This document shows, piece after piece, positions 26,856 through 35,272 of a DNA stretch of 64,000 bases. The DNA lies in the NCBI GenBank assembly GCA_020442165.1, contig JAGRKV010000052.1, forward strand, positions 62,001 to 126,000, read 5' to 3'. Source of the stretch: Hyphomicrobiaceae bacterium (GTDB lineage: Bacteria; Pseudomonadota; Alphaproteobacteria; Rhizobiales; Hyphomicrobiaceae). Made by a program: the position numbers and the translations under genes. The first letter of the stretch is position 1. Every line of letters begins with the position of its first letter. Under the pieces are notes generated by a model. That model worked only from the letters and a program-made list of their open reading frames with translations, ran no database searches and was not told the DNA's origin.

Positions 26856-28571
26856 CTACTCGCGGATTATCGCCTGGGCGCCGTTCATGCCGGTCTTGGC
26901 TTTGGTCACGCGGCCATAGGCCGTACACATGTTGCCGAGTTGGCCGGACTTGGCGAGGAACACTGCAGCTGTGCACCCGGAAGTGTTGCGGCAGACGGTG
27001 ATGCACGAGCTGGTGGAATCCGCTCCGGCCATCTTGATGACATCGCCTTCGAGTGATGCTCCTTCAAAGACCTGGAAGCCGTGTTCGGTGCGGGAGGGTT
27101 TCTGCCCGAGGAGTTGCGGCGGCAGCAGCGTGGCGGTTTTGGCCGCCGCGCCGCGCATGCCGCTGCGCCAGCTCTTGTCGGCGTGACGCGCGGAGACTGC
27201 CGAATAAAGCGTGCATGTCCCCATGACTGGGATCTTGCGGCCGTGCTGAAAGCCGACGCAGTCCGCTTCGTCGGCGCAGGCGTTGCGGCAGGCATCCGGG
27301 TTGGGCGCACGGAAGGAGCGGATCTCATTACCTTCAAGGCGAACATTGTCGTCGCGGGAAAAGTCGGCGGCGCTGGCGTTTGGATCCATCGCGGGCGTGA
27401 CGGGAGGGATCACTGGCGGCGTGGCGTCGACGGCTGCGGTCTTGGTTTGCAGTCCAGCGGCAGTTTCGAGTTCCTGGCGGACCCGCGCCAGATCCTGTCC
27501 ACGTCTGGAAATTTCCATGCGCAGGTTCATCAGGTCCTTGTTGATCCGGGCCTTGGCGTTTGTGTCGCTCGTTTGGCCCAGCTCGCGCATCATGTCGAGG
27601 AGCTTGAATTGAAGGGTGCGGCTCTGTTCGGCGAGGTCCGCTTCCCGCCGCTTGAGGTCGTCGAGACGTCCGGACGCGATTTGCATCTCCCGGCTGCGCG
27701 CCTCCTCTTCCAGCTTGCGCAGGCGCTGTTTCAGGGCGGCAAGATCGTCAGTCGATGCCGTGGGTGCTGCCGTCACCGTGCCTGAACGGGGGGCTCCATC
27801 GTCCGGCACGAAATAGAAATCTCCAGTGAGCGCGGAGTGATCCCAGGGGACCTGATCGCCGCCGGTTGCGGCGACAACATCCTTGCGCACCTCGATCATG
27901 GTGGAGTAGAGCGTCCGGCCTTTTTCGGACATGTGCTTCAACAGCGCCGTGGTGAAGGGCGAATGGTTTCCGCTGCCGTCGAGGGCGACGTTGCCCGGCT
28001 GGGTGGCATAGGCAATGAAAGTGCCGAGCCCGGTTGCGGTCGGGGCAAGGCCGCGGCCGATGGCGGTGGAACGGGTGCCCATCGATCGCGCGAGGTTGCG
28101 CGACAGTGGATTGTCGCGGCAGGCATCCAGGATGACGATCGATGTCTTGCCTTCCCGGTCGATTTCCATCTGCCGCAAAACGAAATCAACACGCACGGCC
28201 TCGAAGGCCAAATCGCGCTCGCGCGTGAGCTGGGCATCTATCGGCACCAGATAATTCTGAGCTCCCACCTGCAACCCATGTCCGGCATAGAAGAACAGCG
28301 CAACGTCGGCGCTGGCGAGCTTTTCAGTGAAGCTGCGAAGGGCGGAATCGAGTTTACGCTTGTCGGCGTCTAGGGCCTCGACCACATCGAAGCCGGTCGC
28401 CTTGAGTGCTGCCGTCATTTCGCGGGCATCATTGGCCGGATTGGCCAGCGGCGTGGTGTGCGAATAGGCGCTATTACCGACAACCAGGGCAACGCGGCTT
28501 TCGGCAGTCGCAGCGTGCGGGGTAATAACAGCAATCAGCATTGCGGAAACGAGCAAACAGAAACGCAGCAT
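26856..28571 (-). CDS. Exported caspase-family protein with two C-terminal PAN-like domains
   Basis: A 571-residue protein. Residues 1-23 are a signal peptide ending in ATA. A caspase p20-like domain follows (ESRVALVVGNSAYSHTTPLA), with His98 in FFYAGHGLQ and Cys151 in VILDACRDNP as the catalytic dyad. Residues 270-390 form a coiled coil (LAALKQRLRKLEEEARSREM). The end has two Cys-rich PAN/apple-like units (RNACADEADCVGFQHGRKIP and SCITVCRNTSGCTAAVFLAK). Bacterial caspase-like enzymes of this kind cleave after Arg or Lys; its target is unknown. AAGGG precedes the ATG by 7 nt. It faces the septum-formation gene divergently. Confidence 0.85.
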   Translation of the reverse strand: MLRFCLLVSAMLIAVITPHAATAESRVALVVGNSAYSHTTPLANPANDAREMTAALKATGFDVVEALDADKRKLDSALRSFTEKLASADVALFFYAGHGLQVGAQNYLVPIDAQLTRERDLAFEAVRVDFVLRQMEIDREGKTSIVILDACRDNPLSRNLARSMGTRSTAIGRGLAPTATGLGTFIAYATQPGNVALDGSGNHSPFTTALLKHMSEKGRTLYSTMIEVRKDVVAATGGDQVPWDHSALTGDFYFVPDDGAPRSGTVTAAPTASTDDLAALKQRLRKLEEEARSREMQIASGRLDDLKRREADLAEQSRTLQFKLLDMMRELGQTSDTNAKARINKDLMNLRMEISRRGQDLARVRQELETAAGLQTKTAAVDATPPVIPPVTPAMDPNASAADFSRDDNVRLEGNEIRSFRAPNPDACRNACADEADCVGFQHGRKIPVMGTCTLYSAVSARHADKSWRSGMRGAAAKTATLLPPQLLGQKPSRTEHGFQVFEGASLEGDVIKMAGADSTSSCITVCRNTSGCTAAVFLAKSGQLGNMCTAYGRVTKAKTGMNGAQAIIRE

Positions 28572-28821
28572 TCGCAAACCCTTGGATGTCGCCGGGAGGA
28601 TTGGATCGTAGGTGAGAAAGGCGCAAGTGACCAGCCGGTTGGGGCAGGGTTGTGGCGGCCCGCGATCGATCAGGCGTGATGTCCGGCTATTTGGGCAGGC
28701 GGCGGGTCCACGGTTCCGCAACCGTGAAGCTCGCGTCAGTGTGCCAAAATATGTTCGGAGTTTTACTGGGCCTTAATAAGGTTGGGTTAGAAAGGTCCTG
28801 TTCCAAGACGAACACTCGCTT

Positions 28822-29160
28822 ATGACAGTGCTGCGTAAAAAGCCAAAACATGACAGGCCGGCAAGGGTGAAGCAGATCCTGGTTGTGCTTACTTGCTTCG
28901 CGATGACCTTTACGTTCGCCTATCATGCAATGTACGGCCGCCACGGCTTCGAGACCCGATCCAGACTGATTTCCCGCTCCGAAGGACTGGAGTTCGAGAT
29001 CAGAGGGCTCGAAGCCGTGCGTGCCAGACTCGCGCGCGATGTGGCGCTGCTTGCTCCAGAAATTCCTGATGCGGATCTCGTCGAGGGGGTAGCCCGCGAC
29101 GTGCTGGGCTTCGTTCGTCCGGACGAGCACGTTTTTGCGGTTGACGAGCCGGTGCTATAG
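28822..29160 (+). CDS. Septum formation initiator family protein (FtsB/DivIC)
   Basis: A 112-residue bitopic protein: a short cytoplasmic basic tail, one membrane helix (VKQILVVLTCFAMTFTFAYH), then a periplasmic coiled coil (SEGLEFEIRGLEAVRARLAR) and VARDVLGFVRPDEHVF. This is the DivIC/FtsB layout, in which the protein joins FtsL and FtsQ in the divisome. It occupies the place between eno and the PDH genes where the same family is found across Rhizobiales. The PDH E1 alpha-like gene starts 168 bp later. Confidence 0.85.
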   Translation: MTVLRKKPKHDRPARVKQILVVLTCFAMTFTFAYHAMYGRHGFETRSRLISRSEGLEFEIRGLEAVRARLARDVALLAPEIPDADLVEGVARDVLGFVRPDEHVFAVDEPVL

Positions 29161-29328
29161 CTGCCGGTGTGCTGGCTGTTGGCCGCGGTGGCTGCGCTGG
29201 AACGCGGCGCGCATCACCCAGGTCTGGATCCATAGTTTGCCTACACCATTGGTCTTCCGAGGGACCTGTTTTAGGGTTGGTGGACCACCTGCCCCGTTCC
29301 CAGTTCCATCGCTTGGCGCAATTCCGCA

Positions 29329-30333
29329 ATGGCTTTTCCTTCACCGCCGTCCGCCTCACCCTCTGGCTCCCAGGGCCTGCCGGCCTTTTCGCTGGAACAG
29401 GACAGGGACGCCTACCGGACAATGTTGCTGATCCGCCGCTTCGAGGAGCGGGCGGGGCAGATGTTCGGGATGGGCCAGATCGGCGGCTTCTGCCAGCTTT
29501 CAATCGGGCAGGAGGCGGTGATCGCGGGTGTGCGGATGGCGGCGCAGCCGGGAGATCAGACCATCGCCGGGGAACGCATCCACGGGGCACTCATTGCCGC
29601 TGGCGTGGCCCCGCGCGCCATCATGGCGGAGTTGTTTGGTAGGCGGGAGGGCTGTTCGGGCGGCCTTGGCGGCTCGATGCACATGTTTGCGCCGGAGTTC
29701 GGATTTTTTGGCGGCCATGGAGTCAGTGGTTCGCCAGTGGCGCTTGGGGCAGGGCTAGCCTTTGCCAACAGTTATCGCAGCCAAGATCGTGTCGCATGGT
29801 GCCATCTGGATGCTGAAAGTGTCAGCCGGGGCCAAGTGATAGAGACGCTCGAAAGTGCGGCGCGCTTTCGTCTGCCGCTTGTCGTCATCATCGAGAACCG
29901 CTGTGGCGATACATTGCGTGAAGGCCTCAACGGTTCGGTTGCGGCAAGTGATTTATCGCAGCGTGGACGATCGTTCGGCATTCGGGGCTGGCAGGTCGAC
30001 GGCATCGATGTCAGGGCGGTACATGATGCTGCGGTGCGGGCAGGGGCATTTGCCCGGTCTGGCCAGGGGCCGTTCATACTGGAGATGCTGACGTTGCCGT
30101 TTCGCGGGCATGCGGCCGCTGGTGTCGTGGGATCAGCCAGCCAGGACCGGGACAGCGAAGATCCGATTGCGATAGTGCGTCAGCGGCTCGCTGCTTCAGG
30201 CGTTTCCGATGGAGAGTTTGGAGCATGGGAGAAGGAGGTCGGCGCCGTCATTTCTGAGGCGGTTGGATTTGCCGAGAAGGGCGGAGAGCCCGATCCTGGC
30301 GCGCTGCAAGATTTCGTCTTTGCTAAGGGTTGA
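29329..30333 (+). CDS. Degenerate pyruvate dehydrogenase E1 alpha-like protein
   Basis: A 334-residue protein, full length and open, clearly of the PDH E1 alpha family: AYRTMLLIRRFEERAGQMFG, GQIGGFCQLSIGQEAV and GGLGGSMHMF are intact. The thiamine diphosphate motif is not: where homologues have GDGAANQGQ followed about 25 residues later by NN, this reads HLDAESVSRGQ (from L160) and IENRCG (E189-N190). The RDHGH active-site loop reads ERIHGAL (residues 82-88) and the YRYRGHSMSDP loop reads LPFRGHAAAG. Catalysis by the normal mechanism is unlikely. It sits in the syntenic pdhA position. Confidence 0.85.
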   Translation: MAFPSPPSASPSGSQGLPAFSLEQDRDAYRTMLLIRRFEERAGQMFGMGQIGGFCQLSIGQEAVIAGVRMAAQPGDQTIAGERIHGALIAAGVAPRAIMAELFGRREGCSGGLGGSMHMFAPEFGFFGGHGVSGSPVALGAGLAFANSYRSQDRVAWCHLDAESVSRGQVIETLESAARFRLPLVVIIENRCGDTLREGLNGSVAASDLSQRGRSFGIRGWQVDGIDVRAVHDAAVRAGAFARSGQGPFILEMLTLPFRGHAAAGVVGSASQDRDSEDPIAIVRQRLAASGVSDGEFGAWEKEVGAVISEAVGFAEKGGEPDPGALQDFVFAKG

Positions 30334-30344
30334 CGGAGGTCGAG

Positions 30345-30662
30345 GTGGCAAGCATCGCCAGGGCTGTGGCCGAAATCTTGTTGTTGCCGTCGCTGGTCGC
30401 AGCGGTTGCAGGCTTCATCATGATGTCACAGTCGCTCGCCCGGGTGGTGCCCGAACAGAACCGGCATGTGAGCTATCCGTGGGCGAGCCGGATTACGCTG
30501 TGGACATTCATGCTTGGCGGTTTCAATGAAGCTGCAAAGGTCGCTGAAGGTGTTGAAAGAGAGGAGTGGCATCGCGCAGCGCTGGGCCGCTTCCTGGCAA
30601 TTGCCGGACTTGGCGGTGTCTTCGGAGCGTTGCTGATGTGGAAGCTGAAGGACATTGCATGA
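30345..30662 (+). CDS. Small membrane protein in the PDH-like locus
   Basis: A 105-residue protein with a hydrophobic segment near the N-terminus (AVAEILLLPSLVAAVAGFIM) and another near the C-terminus (FLAIAGLGGVFGALLMWKL). The middle is amphipathic with ASRITLWTFMLGGFNEAAKV. The GTG start follows GGAGG closely and lies 12 bp after the E1 alpha-like stop, so the genes are probably co-translated. No such gene normally separates pdhA and pdhB. I do not recognise the family. Confidence 0.6.
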   Translation: MASIARAVAEILLLPSLVAAVAGFIMMSQSLARVVPEQNRHVSYPWASRITLWTFMLGGFNEAAKVAEGVEREEWHRAALGRFLAIAGLGGVFGALLMWKLKDIA

Positions 30663-30789
30663 TTTGCCCCGTCCCATTCCGCATTGTTGACCGCACAAAC
30701 AATTCGCAACCGTGGTGGCAAGTGCGGCAGGTACGCTCTCACATGATCCGCGCCGCGAACGCGATCAGTGCCGCAACTGGTGTGGCGCG

Positions 30790-32184
30790 ATGAGTGATCT
30801 GGTTGACATCGTCATGCCGGCTCTGGGGCCATCCATGCAAACGGGCAGGCTCGTGCGCTGGCTGGTGTCGGCGGGAGATCACGTTGCGGCAGGCGATGTC
30901 ATCGGTGAGGTGGAAAGTGCCAGCGCGACCATGGAGGTCGAGGCGGACGATGACGGGATTATAGTAAGCCTTCTCTTCACGGCTGGCGCTGACGGCATTC
31001 AGGTGAACGCGCCGATTGCGCGAATGCGCCTGGAGCATGGAGCTGGCGTTGCTGCGGCGGGCGGCGCTGATGGGGAGCCCGCTCCAGGGCGTGCCGCGAT
31101 GATGGAAGCGGCTCCCTGCAAATCAGGCAGTGGCGATGACGCTGCAACGGATCTGGCAGGTGGAACGCCACAGCTCGGCGGGACGTCTGCGGCCCGTTAC
31201 ATCACGCAGACGATGATGGAAGCATTGCGAGATGCCATTGCAGAGGAGATGCGCCGGGATCCTGATGTTTTCCTGATTGGGGAGGCGGTGGCTCAGGATG
31301 CAGGCTCATGCACCGTCAGCGAGGGTCTGCTTGATGAGTTCGGCCCACGCCGTGTTGTCGACATGCCAGAGGGGCTGCAGGCTTTGACCGGTATGAGCAT
31401 CGGGGCTGCATATGCGGGTTTGAAGCCTGTCGTGGACGTCGGCAATTGGAGCTTGGGGCTGCAGGCGCTGGATCATGTCATCAATTCAGCGGCGAAAGTG
31501 CATCTCATGTCGGGCGGCACGCTGGCGGTTCCAATCGTCTTTCGTGGCACGAATGGTGCGGCAGGGCGGCTTGGCGCGCAGCATTCGCAGTGCCTTTCCG
31601 CTTGGTTGGCGCATGTGCCTGGATTGAAGGTGGTGGCGCCATCGAGTCCGGCGGATGCCAAAGCGCTGATGGTGGCGGCGATCCGCGATCCCGGTCCTGT
31701 GGCGGTGCTGGAAACGGAAGAACTCTATTTCCAATCCGGTTCGGTGCCCTGCGGGAGTGAAGCTCCAAGCCTCATCGGCAAGGCGCGTGTTGTTGTGGAG
31801 GGTGGCGACGTCACAATCGTGTCTTATGCGCGCGGTGTTCACACGGCACTGGAGGCGGCCAGCCTGCTTGACCGCGATGGCATTGGGACGGAGGTCATCG
31901 ATCTGCGAACTCTCCGCCCTCTCGATTTCGACTGCATTATTGCCTCGTTGTGTAAGACCGGCCGTCTCGTTGTGGTGGAGGATGCCTGGCCGGTGTGCTC
32001 GATCGGCTCGGAGATCTGCGCGCGAGCCGCGATCGATGGCTTTGACCTGCTGGTGGCGCCGCCGCAGAAGGTAAGCGCGGTGGATGCGCCGATGCCTTAC
32101 GCGGAAAACCTGGAAAGAATGGCGCTCCCTGATGGAGAGCGTGTGGCGGCCATTGCGCGGAGGCTTTGCTCAGATGCCTCTTGA
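30790..32184 (+). CDS. Lipoyl-like domain fused to a degenerate PDH E1 beta
   Basis: A 464-residue protein with the layout of alphaproteobacterial PdhB: an N-terminal lipoyl domain (DIVMPALGPSMQTGRLVRWL), an Ala/Gly linker, and an E1 beta domain from about residue 138 (MMEALRDAIAEEMRRDPDVF). The lipoylated lysine of the ETDKATMEVEA motif is absent: the sequence is ESASATMEVEA, with Ser45 at that place. In E1 beta, conserved GEEVAxxxGAYKV reads GEAVAQDAGSCTV and DTPITE reads DMPEGL. AAQHSQ-like GAQHSQC and the GSEI region remain. It pairs with the E1 alpha-like gene. Confidence 0.85.
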   Translation: MSDLVDIVMPALGPSMQTGRLVRWLVSAGDHVAAGDVIGEVESASATMEVEADDDGIIVSLLFTAGADGIQVNAPIARMRLEHGAGVAAAGGADGEPAPGRAAMMEAAPCKSGSGDDAATDLAGGTPQLGGTSAARYITQTMMEALRDAIAEEMRRDPDVFLIGEAVAQDAGSCTVSEGLLDEFGPRRVVDMPEGLQALTGMSIGAAYAGLKPVVDVGNWSLGLQALDHVINSAAKVHLMSGGTLAVPIVFRGTNGAAGRLGAQHSQCLSAWLAHVPGLKVVAPSSPADAKALMVAAIRDPGPVAVLETEELYFQSGSVPCGSEAPSLIGKARVVVEGGDVTIVSYARGVHTALEAASLLDRDGIGTEVIDLRTLRPLDFDCIIASLCKTGRLVVVEDAWPVCSIGSEICARAAIDGFDLLVAPPQKVSAVDAPMPYAENLERMALPDGERVAAIARRLCSDAS

Positions 32185-32560
32185 TACTCGCCATTGGCGA
32201 ACGGCTGGTGGCGCCGGGGATTTGGTGCGAGGGGCGATGGCCGTGCGGCAGGGGTGGTTGCGTCCGCCGGTAGCCGAAACGGGCTGGAAGGGGCGGCAGC
32301 TGAAAATTTCCTTTGCGATCGGACAATGGCGGCGGTTTGGGGTGGCTGTCGGTGTGCTTCGTCTCGCTGAGCGGCTAGTTTGCGTTTTGAAGAAACTGCT
32401 GGAACGGATGGGTGTCATCAGAGTGGATGGGCGGCTCAACGTAACGATCTCGTGGGCGCATCCGTTGGCCGTGCCGGTCGTGGTTGCCCTGTTTCCGCTC
32501 GGATTTCTCGCCAGTGTTGCCTTTCGCGTGTATCTGTGGCGAATGCGGCACGCAGCATGA
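32174..32560 (+). CDS. Hypothetical protein with C-terminal membrane helix
   Basis: A 128-residue basic protein overlapping the end of the E1 beta-like gene by 11 bp; GGAGG lies about 10 nt before the ATG. The first 80 residues are soluble and Arg/Trp rich (RQGWLRPPVAETGWKGRQLK); one hydrophobic stretch near the end (LAVPVVVALFPLGFLASVAF) is probably a membrane helix. It has no recognisable family. The overlap suggests translation coupled to the PDH-like genes. Confidence 0.5.
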   Translation: MPLDTRHWRTAGGAGDLVRGAMAVRQGWLRPPVAETGWKGRQLKISFAIGQWRRFGVAVGVLRLAERLVCVLKKLLERMGVIRVDGRLNVTISWAHPLAVPVVVALFPLGFLASVAFRVYLWRMRHAA

Positions 32561-32614
32561 TGCCGCCAGCTCGCCACGCGCCCGGTGCGCGGGGAGGCCG
32601 GCAAAGGAGCAGTT

Positions 32615-32944
32615 ATGGACGATACGAATTTCGACGAGTTGGAAGAGCTGGAGCTGCCCGATGGCGTTCATGATGCCGAAACGGCGCTGGAAGTGCTGCG
32701 CGCCTGGATTGCCGACGGTGGACTGCACGTCATCTTCAACCCCGAGACGTTCACACATGATGTCTCGGAATGGGGCAGGTTGCTGGGCGATATCGCGCAA
32801 CACATCGCCCATGCGGTCGAGCTTGATGGGCAGATGGGGCGTGACGATGCGCTGGCGGCGATGACGGAAGCTTTCCATCGCGGTGTCGACAGCACCGATT
32901 CGTCCAAGATGTCGGGCCGGATCAAGGGCCGGGTCGAACACTAG
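32615..32944 (+). CDS. DUF5076 family protein
   Basis: A 109-residue acidic protein of the DUF5076 type found beside PDH genes in Rhizobiales. Typical parts are GVHDAETALEVLRAWIADGG, LHVIFNPETFTHDVSEWGRL and DIAQHIAHA. GGAG precedes the ATG by 6 nt. Its function is unknown. Its survival next to the degenerate E1 genes supports the view that this locus descends from a normal pdh operon. Confidence 0.75.
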   Translation: MDDTNFDELEELELPDGVHDAETALEVLRAWIADGGLHVIFNPETFTHDVSEWGRLLGDIAQHIAHAVELDGQMGRDDALAAMTEAFHRGVDSTDSSKMSGRIKGRVEH

Positions 32945-32976
32945 GGCTTGCGCGTGGTGCCTTAGCGGAGAGGTGC

Positions 32977-33417
32977 ATGTCCGAGGCTGACATTCTGCAA
33001 AACCTGTTCGATGCGATCGATGCAGTGCTGGTGGTGTTCTCGACCTTCTTTGCAATCGTGTCCGGTTACGTGGCGGCGCTTTATTTCTTCCTGGCGCGCG
33101 CGCCGTTGGTCCTGCGCACGGTCGCGTTTTCGCTGCTGACGATCGGTCTGGCGTTCCTGGGCGGAACAGCAACCGTTATCGAGAAGCTTCAAGAAGGTTT
33201 GTTTGCGGCTTGGGACCGTCTGGAGCGGCCTATCGTTCCCTTGCAGGATCTGCGTAATCCGTTACCTGGCCTCTATACGGCGGGATTCACGCAGCAGCAA
33301 ATCGGCGTTGGCATAGGCTGGATCGTGGCGCTGGCTGTCTACGTCGCCTTGTTCTACCTGACGTTCATCTATCGTTGGTCGGCAGAGGGTGTGCCACTCA
33401 CGGACAAGCGACGATAA
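32977..33417 (+). CDS. Hypothetical three-helix membrane protein
   Basis: A 146-residue protein with hydrophobic segments at about residues 15-45 (AVLVVFSTFFAIVSGYVAAL), 45-65 (VLRTVAFSLLTIGLAFLGGT) and 110-130 (GIGWIVALAVYVALFYLTFI). The soluble loop contains AAWDRLERPIVPLQDLRNPL. It lies 32 bp after the DUF5076 gene on the same strand and is probably in the same operon. I do not recognise a family. Confidence 0.6.
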   Translation: MSEADILQNLFDAIDAVLVVFSTFFAIVSGYVAALYFFLARAPLVLRTVAFSLLTIGLAFLGGTATVIEKLQEGLFAAWDRLERPIVPLQDLRNPLPGLYTAGFTQQQIGVGIGWIVALAVYVALFYLTFIYRWSAEGVPLTDKRR

Positions 33418-33652
33418 CGCCTGCGCCAACGCATGCGACGTGGCCGATTGAATGGGCTGTGTCGGGACTGGCACAACCCGACCATTTCCACAGATAACTG
33501 CAAAAACAGCTATTTGCGGGCCAATTCATCAACCGGCAAATATGCCGACCCGCTTGCGGCGCGGCCTCGCGTTTCGCTTTATGGCTGCATATCCGGAGGT
33601 CCGGGGGGACCTGTCGTTTCTGCGCCAAAATCTCAGCGAGGGGGCTCTAACA

Positions 33653-34168
33653 ATGCTTTATCGGACACTTGCCGGAGTGGCTGTCATAGCTCTGGGTGGT
33701 ATTCTCGGCGGCTGCGCCAATGATGGCAGCGGGCTTGGCCTGACGACGTCGTCGCTGGCGCCTGAGACCAAGGCTGAGGCAGCGGCGAAGGTTGATCCGC
33801 AGTGCGTCGCCTTGATGTCGAAGATCGATGCGCTGCGCAAGGAAGGCACACCTGAGCGGATCGAAAAAGTCGCCACTGGCGGCAAGGGATCCACGGCCAG
33901 CGTCAAGCGCGTTTCTCTGGCCAAAATGACCGAACTCGACAAGGCAAATGCCGAGTTCCAGCAGCGCTGCTCGACGCTCACTCCGGCGCAGCAGGCCGCA
34001 GCGGCGCCAAGTCAGGAAGCTGCCGCCGCCAGCGCCTCCTCAGGCGAAGCGCAAAAGACTGCCACCGACGCTGCCAAGAAGCAGGCAACCAAGACTGTTG
34101 CCAAGGTTGCGAAGTCTTCAGCGGCAAAGGCTGCGACCGAAGAGGCTGCCAAAGCCGCAACCCAGTAA
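33653..34168 (+). CDS. Lipoprotein, paralog of the next lipoprotein gene
   Basis: A 171-residue lipoprotein with lipobox LGGC (Cys21 after VIALGGILGG). The mature part has a core with two cysteines, QCVALMSKIDALRKEGTPER and NAEFQQRCSTL, then an Ala/Lys/Thr-rich low-complexity tail of about 60 residues that looks histone-like or peptidoglycan-binding in composition. The core resembles that of the lipoprotein starting at 34540, so the two are tandem paralogs. A stem-loop about 100 bp downstream probably ends the transcript. The function is unknown. Confidence 0.7.
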   Translation: MLYRTLAGVAVIALGGILGGCANDGSGLGLTTSSLAPETKAEAAAKVDPQCVALMSKIDALRKEGTPERIEKVATGGKGSTASVKRVSLAKMTELDKANAEFQQRCSTLTPAQQAAAAPSQEAAAASASSGEAQKTATDAAKKQATKTVAKVAKSSAAKAATEEAAKAATQ

Positions 34169-34539
34169 TGCGACTGGAGCCTAGCTGCGCCTCGATACCA
34201 GCAGAAATGCTGTGACGTGGGGTGCGCGAGGCGCAATGCGGATTGCTTGGTGAGATGACTTTATCAAGGGGGCATTGCCCCCTTGTTGTGCGCTGGAGCG
34301 GGGATGCGGTCTGGAGGTTGCCCACAATTGGAAGTGTGGCGCCCTAAGTGCAGCATGATGCCCGCAAATTCGGCAGAACACTCGCCAAAGCCACGTTGCA
34401 ATGCGTTGTGTTGTCTTACTGAATTCAAAAACTTGAGCTGCGTCTTGATGGCAACAGCGGGCATCCATGGGGTTGCGGCGGGCGGGCGACTATGTTGAAT
34501 CGCCAATCGGTGCGACGTGGAACTCTGCCGGAGGGGAAT
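34169..34539. other. Spacer between two paralogous lipoprotein genes
   Basis: About 370 bp without a convincing gene. The first third carries a perfect stem-loop (34265-34285). The remainder has ordinary composition and probably contains the promoter of the second lipoprotein gene. Short open frames here lack ribosome sites and family features. Confidence 0.5.
34265..34285 (+). terminator. Stem-loop downstream of the lipoprotein gene
   Basis: CAAGGGGGC pairs with GCCCCCTTG, a 9 bp perfect stem with a 3-base loop, followed by TTGTG. It is very stable but the T-run is short. It lies about 100 bp after the stop at 34168. Confidence 0.6.
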
Positions 34540-34845
34540 GTGTTCAGGGTCGGTTTTCATTCACACCGTTTTGCGCCGCTTGCCGTGCTCGGGGCCGGCT
34601 TTCTGGTCGCAGCGTGTGCAGCTGATGGCAATCAGGGTGGTGCGGGCCCCGCGAAGGCGGTGGCTGGGAACGCATCTTGTCAGGAATCACGCAAGGAACT
34701 CGACAGGCTCGATGCGCGCGGCGTGCCTGCAAGGATCGAGGCTGCGAACCAAGGCAAGAAGCTGTCAGCGTCGCAGAAGGCCGACGTGGATCACTACAAC
34801 CGCCTGCTGGCTCAATACCTTGGGTCACGCTGCCATTTGCAGTAA
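34540..34845 (+). CDS. Small lipoprotein, second of a paralogous pair
   Basis: A 101-residue lipoprotein with the signal VLGAGFLVAAC (Cys26). The mature core SCQESRKELDRLDARGVPAR then IEAANQGKKLSASQK and YLGSRC parallels the core of the preceding lipoprotein: both have Cys, about seven residues, D-R/A-L, a GxPxRIE turn, GK..S, and a closing RC. It lacks the long Ala/Lys tail. The GTG start follows GGAGGGG; an ATG at 34492 is an alternative. The function is unknown. Confidence 0.6.
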   Translation: MFRVGFHSHRFAPLAVLGAGFLVAACAADGNQGGAGPAKAVAGNASCQESRKELDRLDARGVPARIEAANQGKKLSASQKADVDHYNRLLAQYLGSRCHLQ

Positions 34846-34967
34846 GGCTTCTTTGCCGAGCGATTGATCCTCGGCGGGCATGAGAATTTTTTCGCGATGT
34901 TGATGGACAGGCGGGGAGACTCGCGCAACCGTAGGCGCCATCGCGAATTATATGATGGATCCGGCCG

Positions 34968-35222
34968 ATGAATGCTGATTCTCGCGCATTGGTGATGTTT
35001 GTGCTCATCGGCATTGTAGCCGGCTGGCTTGCTTCGATCGTCGTTGGCGGCGGCGGGTTGCTGCGGTATCTGATTACGGGTGTGGTCGGCGCGTTCGTGG
35101 GCGGTTATCTGCTCAACGCGGTTGGGGTCAACCTGGGAATCAAGAACCCGCTGGCGAGCCAAATCGTGACAGCCACCATCGGCGCCATCGTTGTCGTAAT
35201 ACTGGCCCGATTGATTGCATAA
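34968..35222 (+). CDS. GlsB/YeaQ/YmgE family small membrane protein
   Basis: An 84-residue protein with three hydrophobic segments and the family pattern IGIVAGWLASIVVGGGGLLR, LITGVVGAFVGGYLLNAVG and ATIGAIVVVILARLI. Family members are called transglycosylase-associated proteins and are often stress-induced, but their role is unclear. It is followed 50 bp later by a second copy, so the two form a tandem pair. Confidence 0.82.
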   Translation: MNADSRALVMFVLIGIVAGWLASIVVGGGGLLRYLITGVVGAFVGGYLLNAVGVNLGIKNPLASQIVTATIGAIVVVILARLIA

Positions 35223-35272
35223 GATCGCGCCTAGCCGGTGCGCGTCGTGCTGGATCGAGAAAGGTACGTGCG

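Noticed and set aside
29329..32184. Frameshifts as the explanation for the missing PDH motifs
   Set aside because: Both frames are continuous and flanking conserved segments align without phase change; the motif changes are substitutions.
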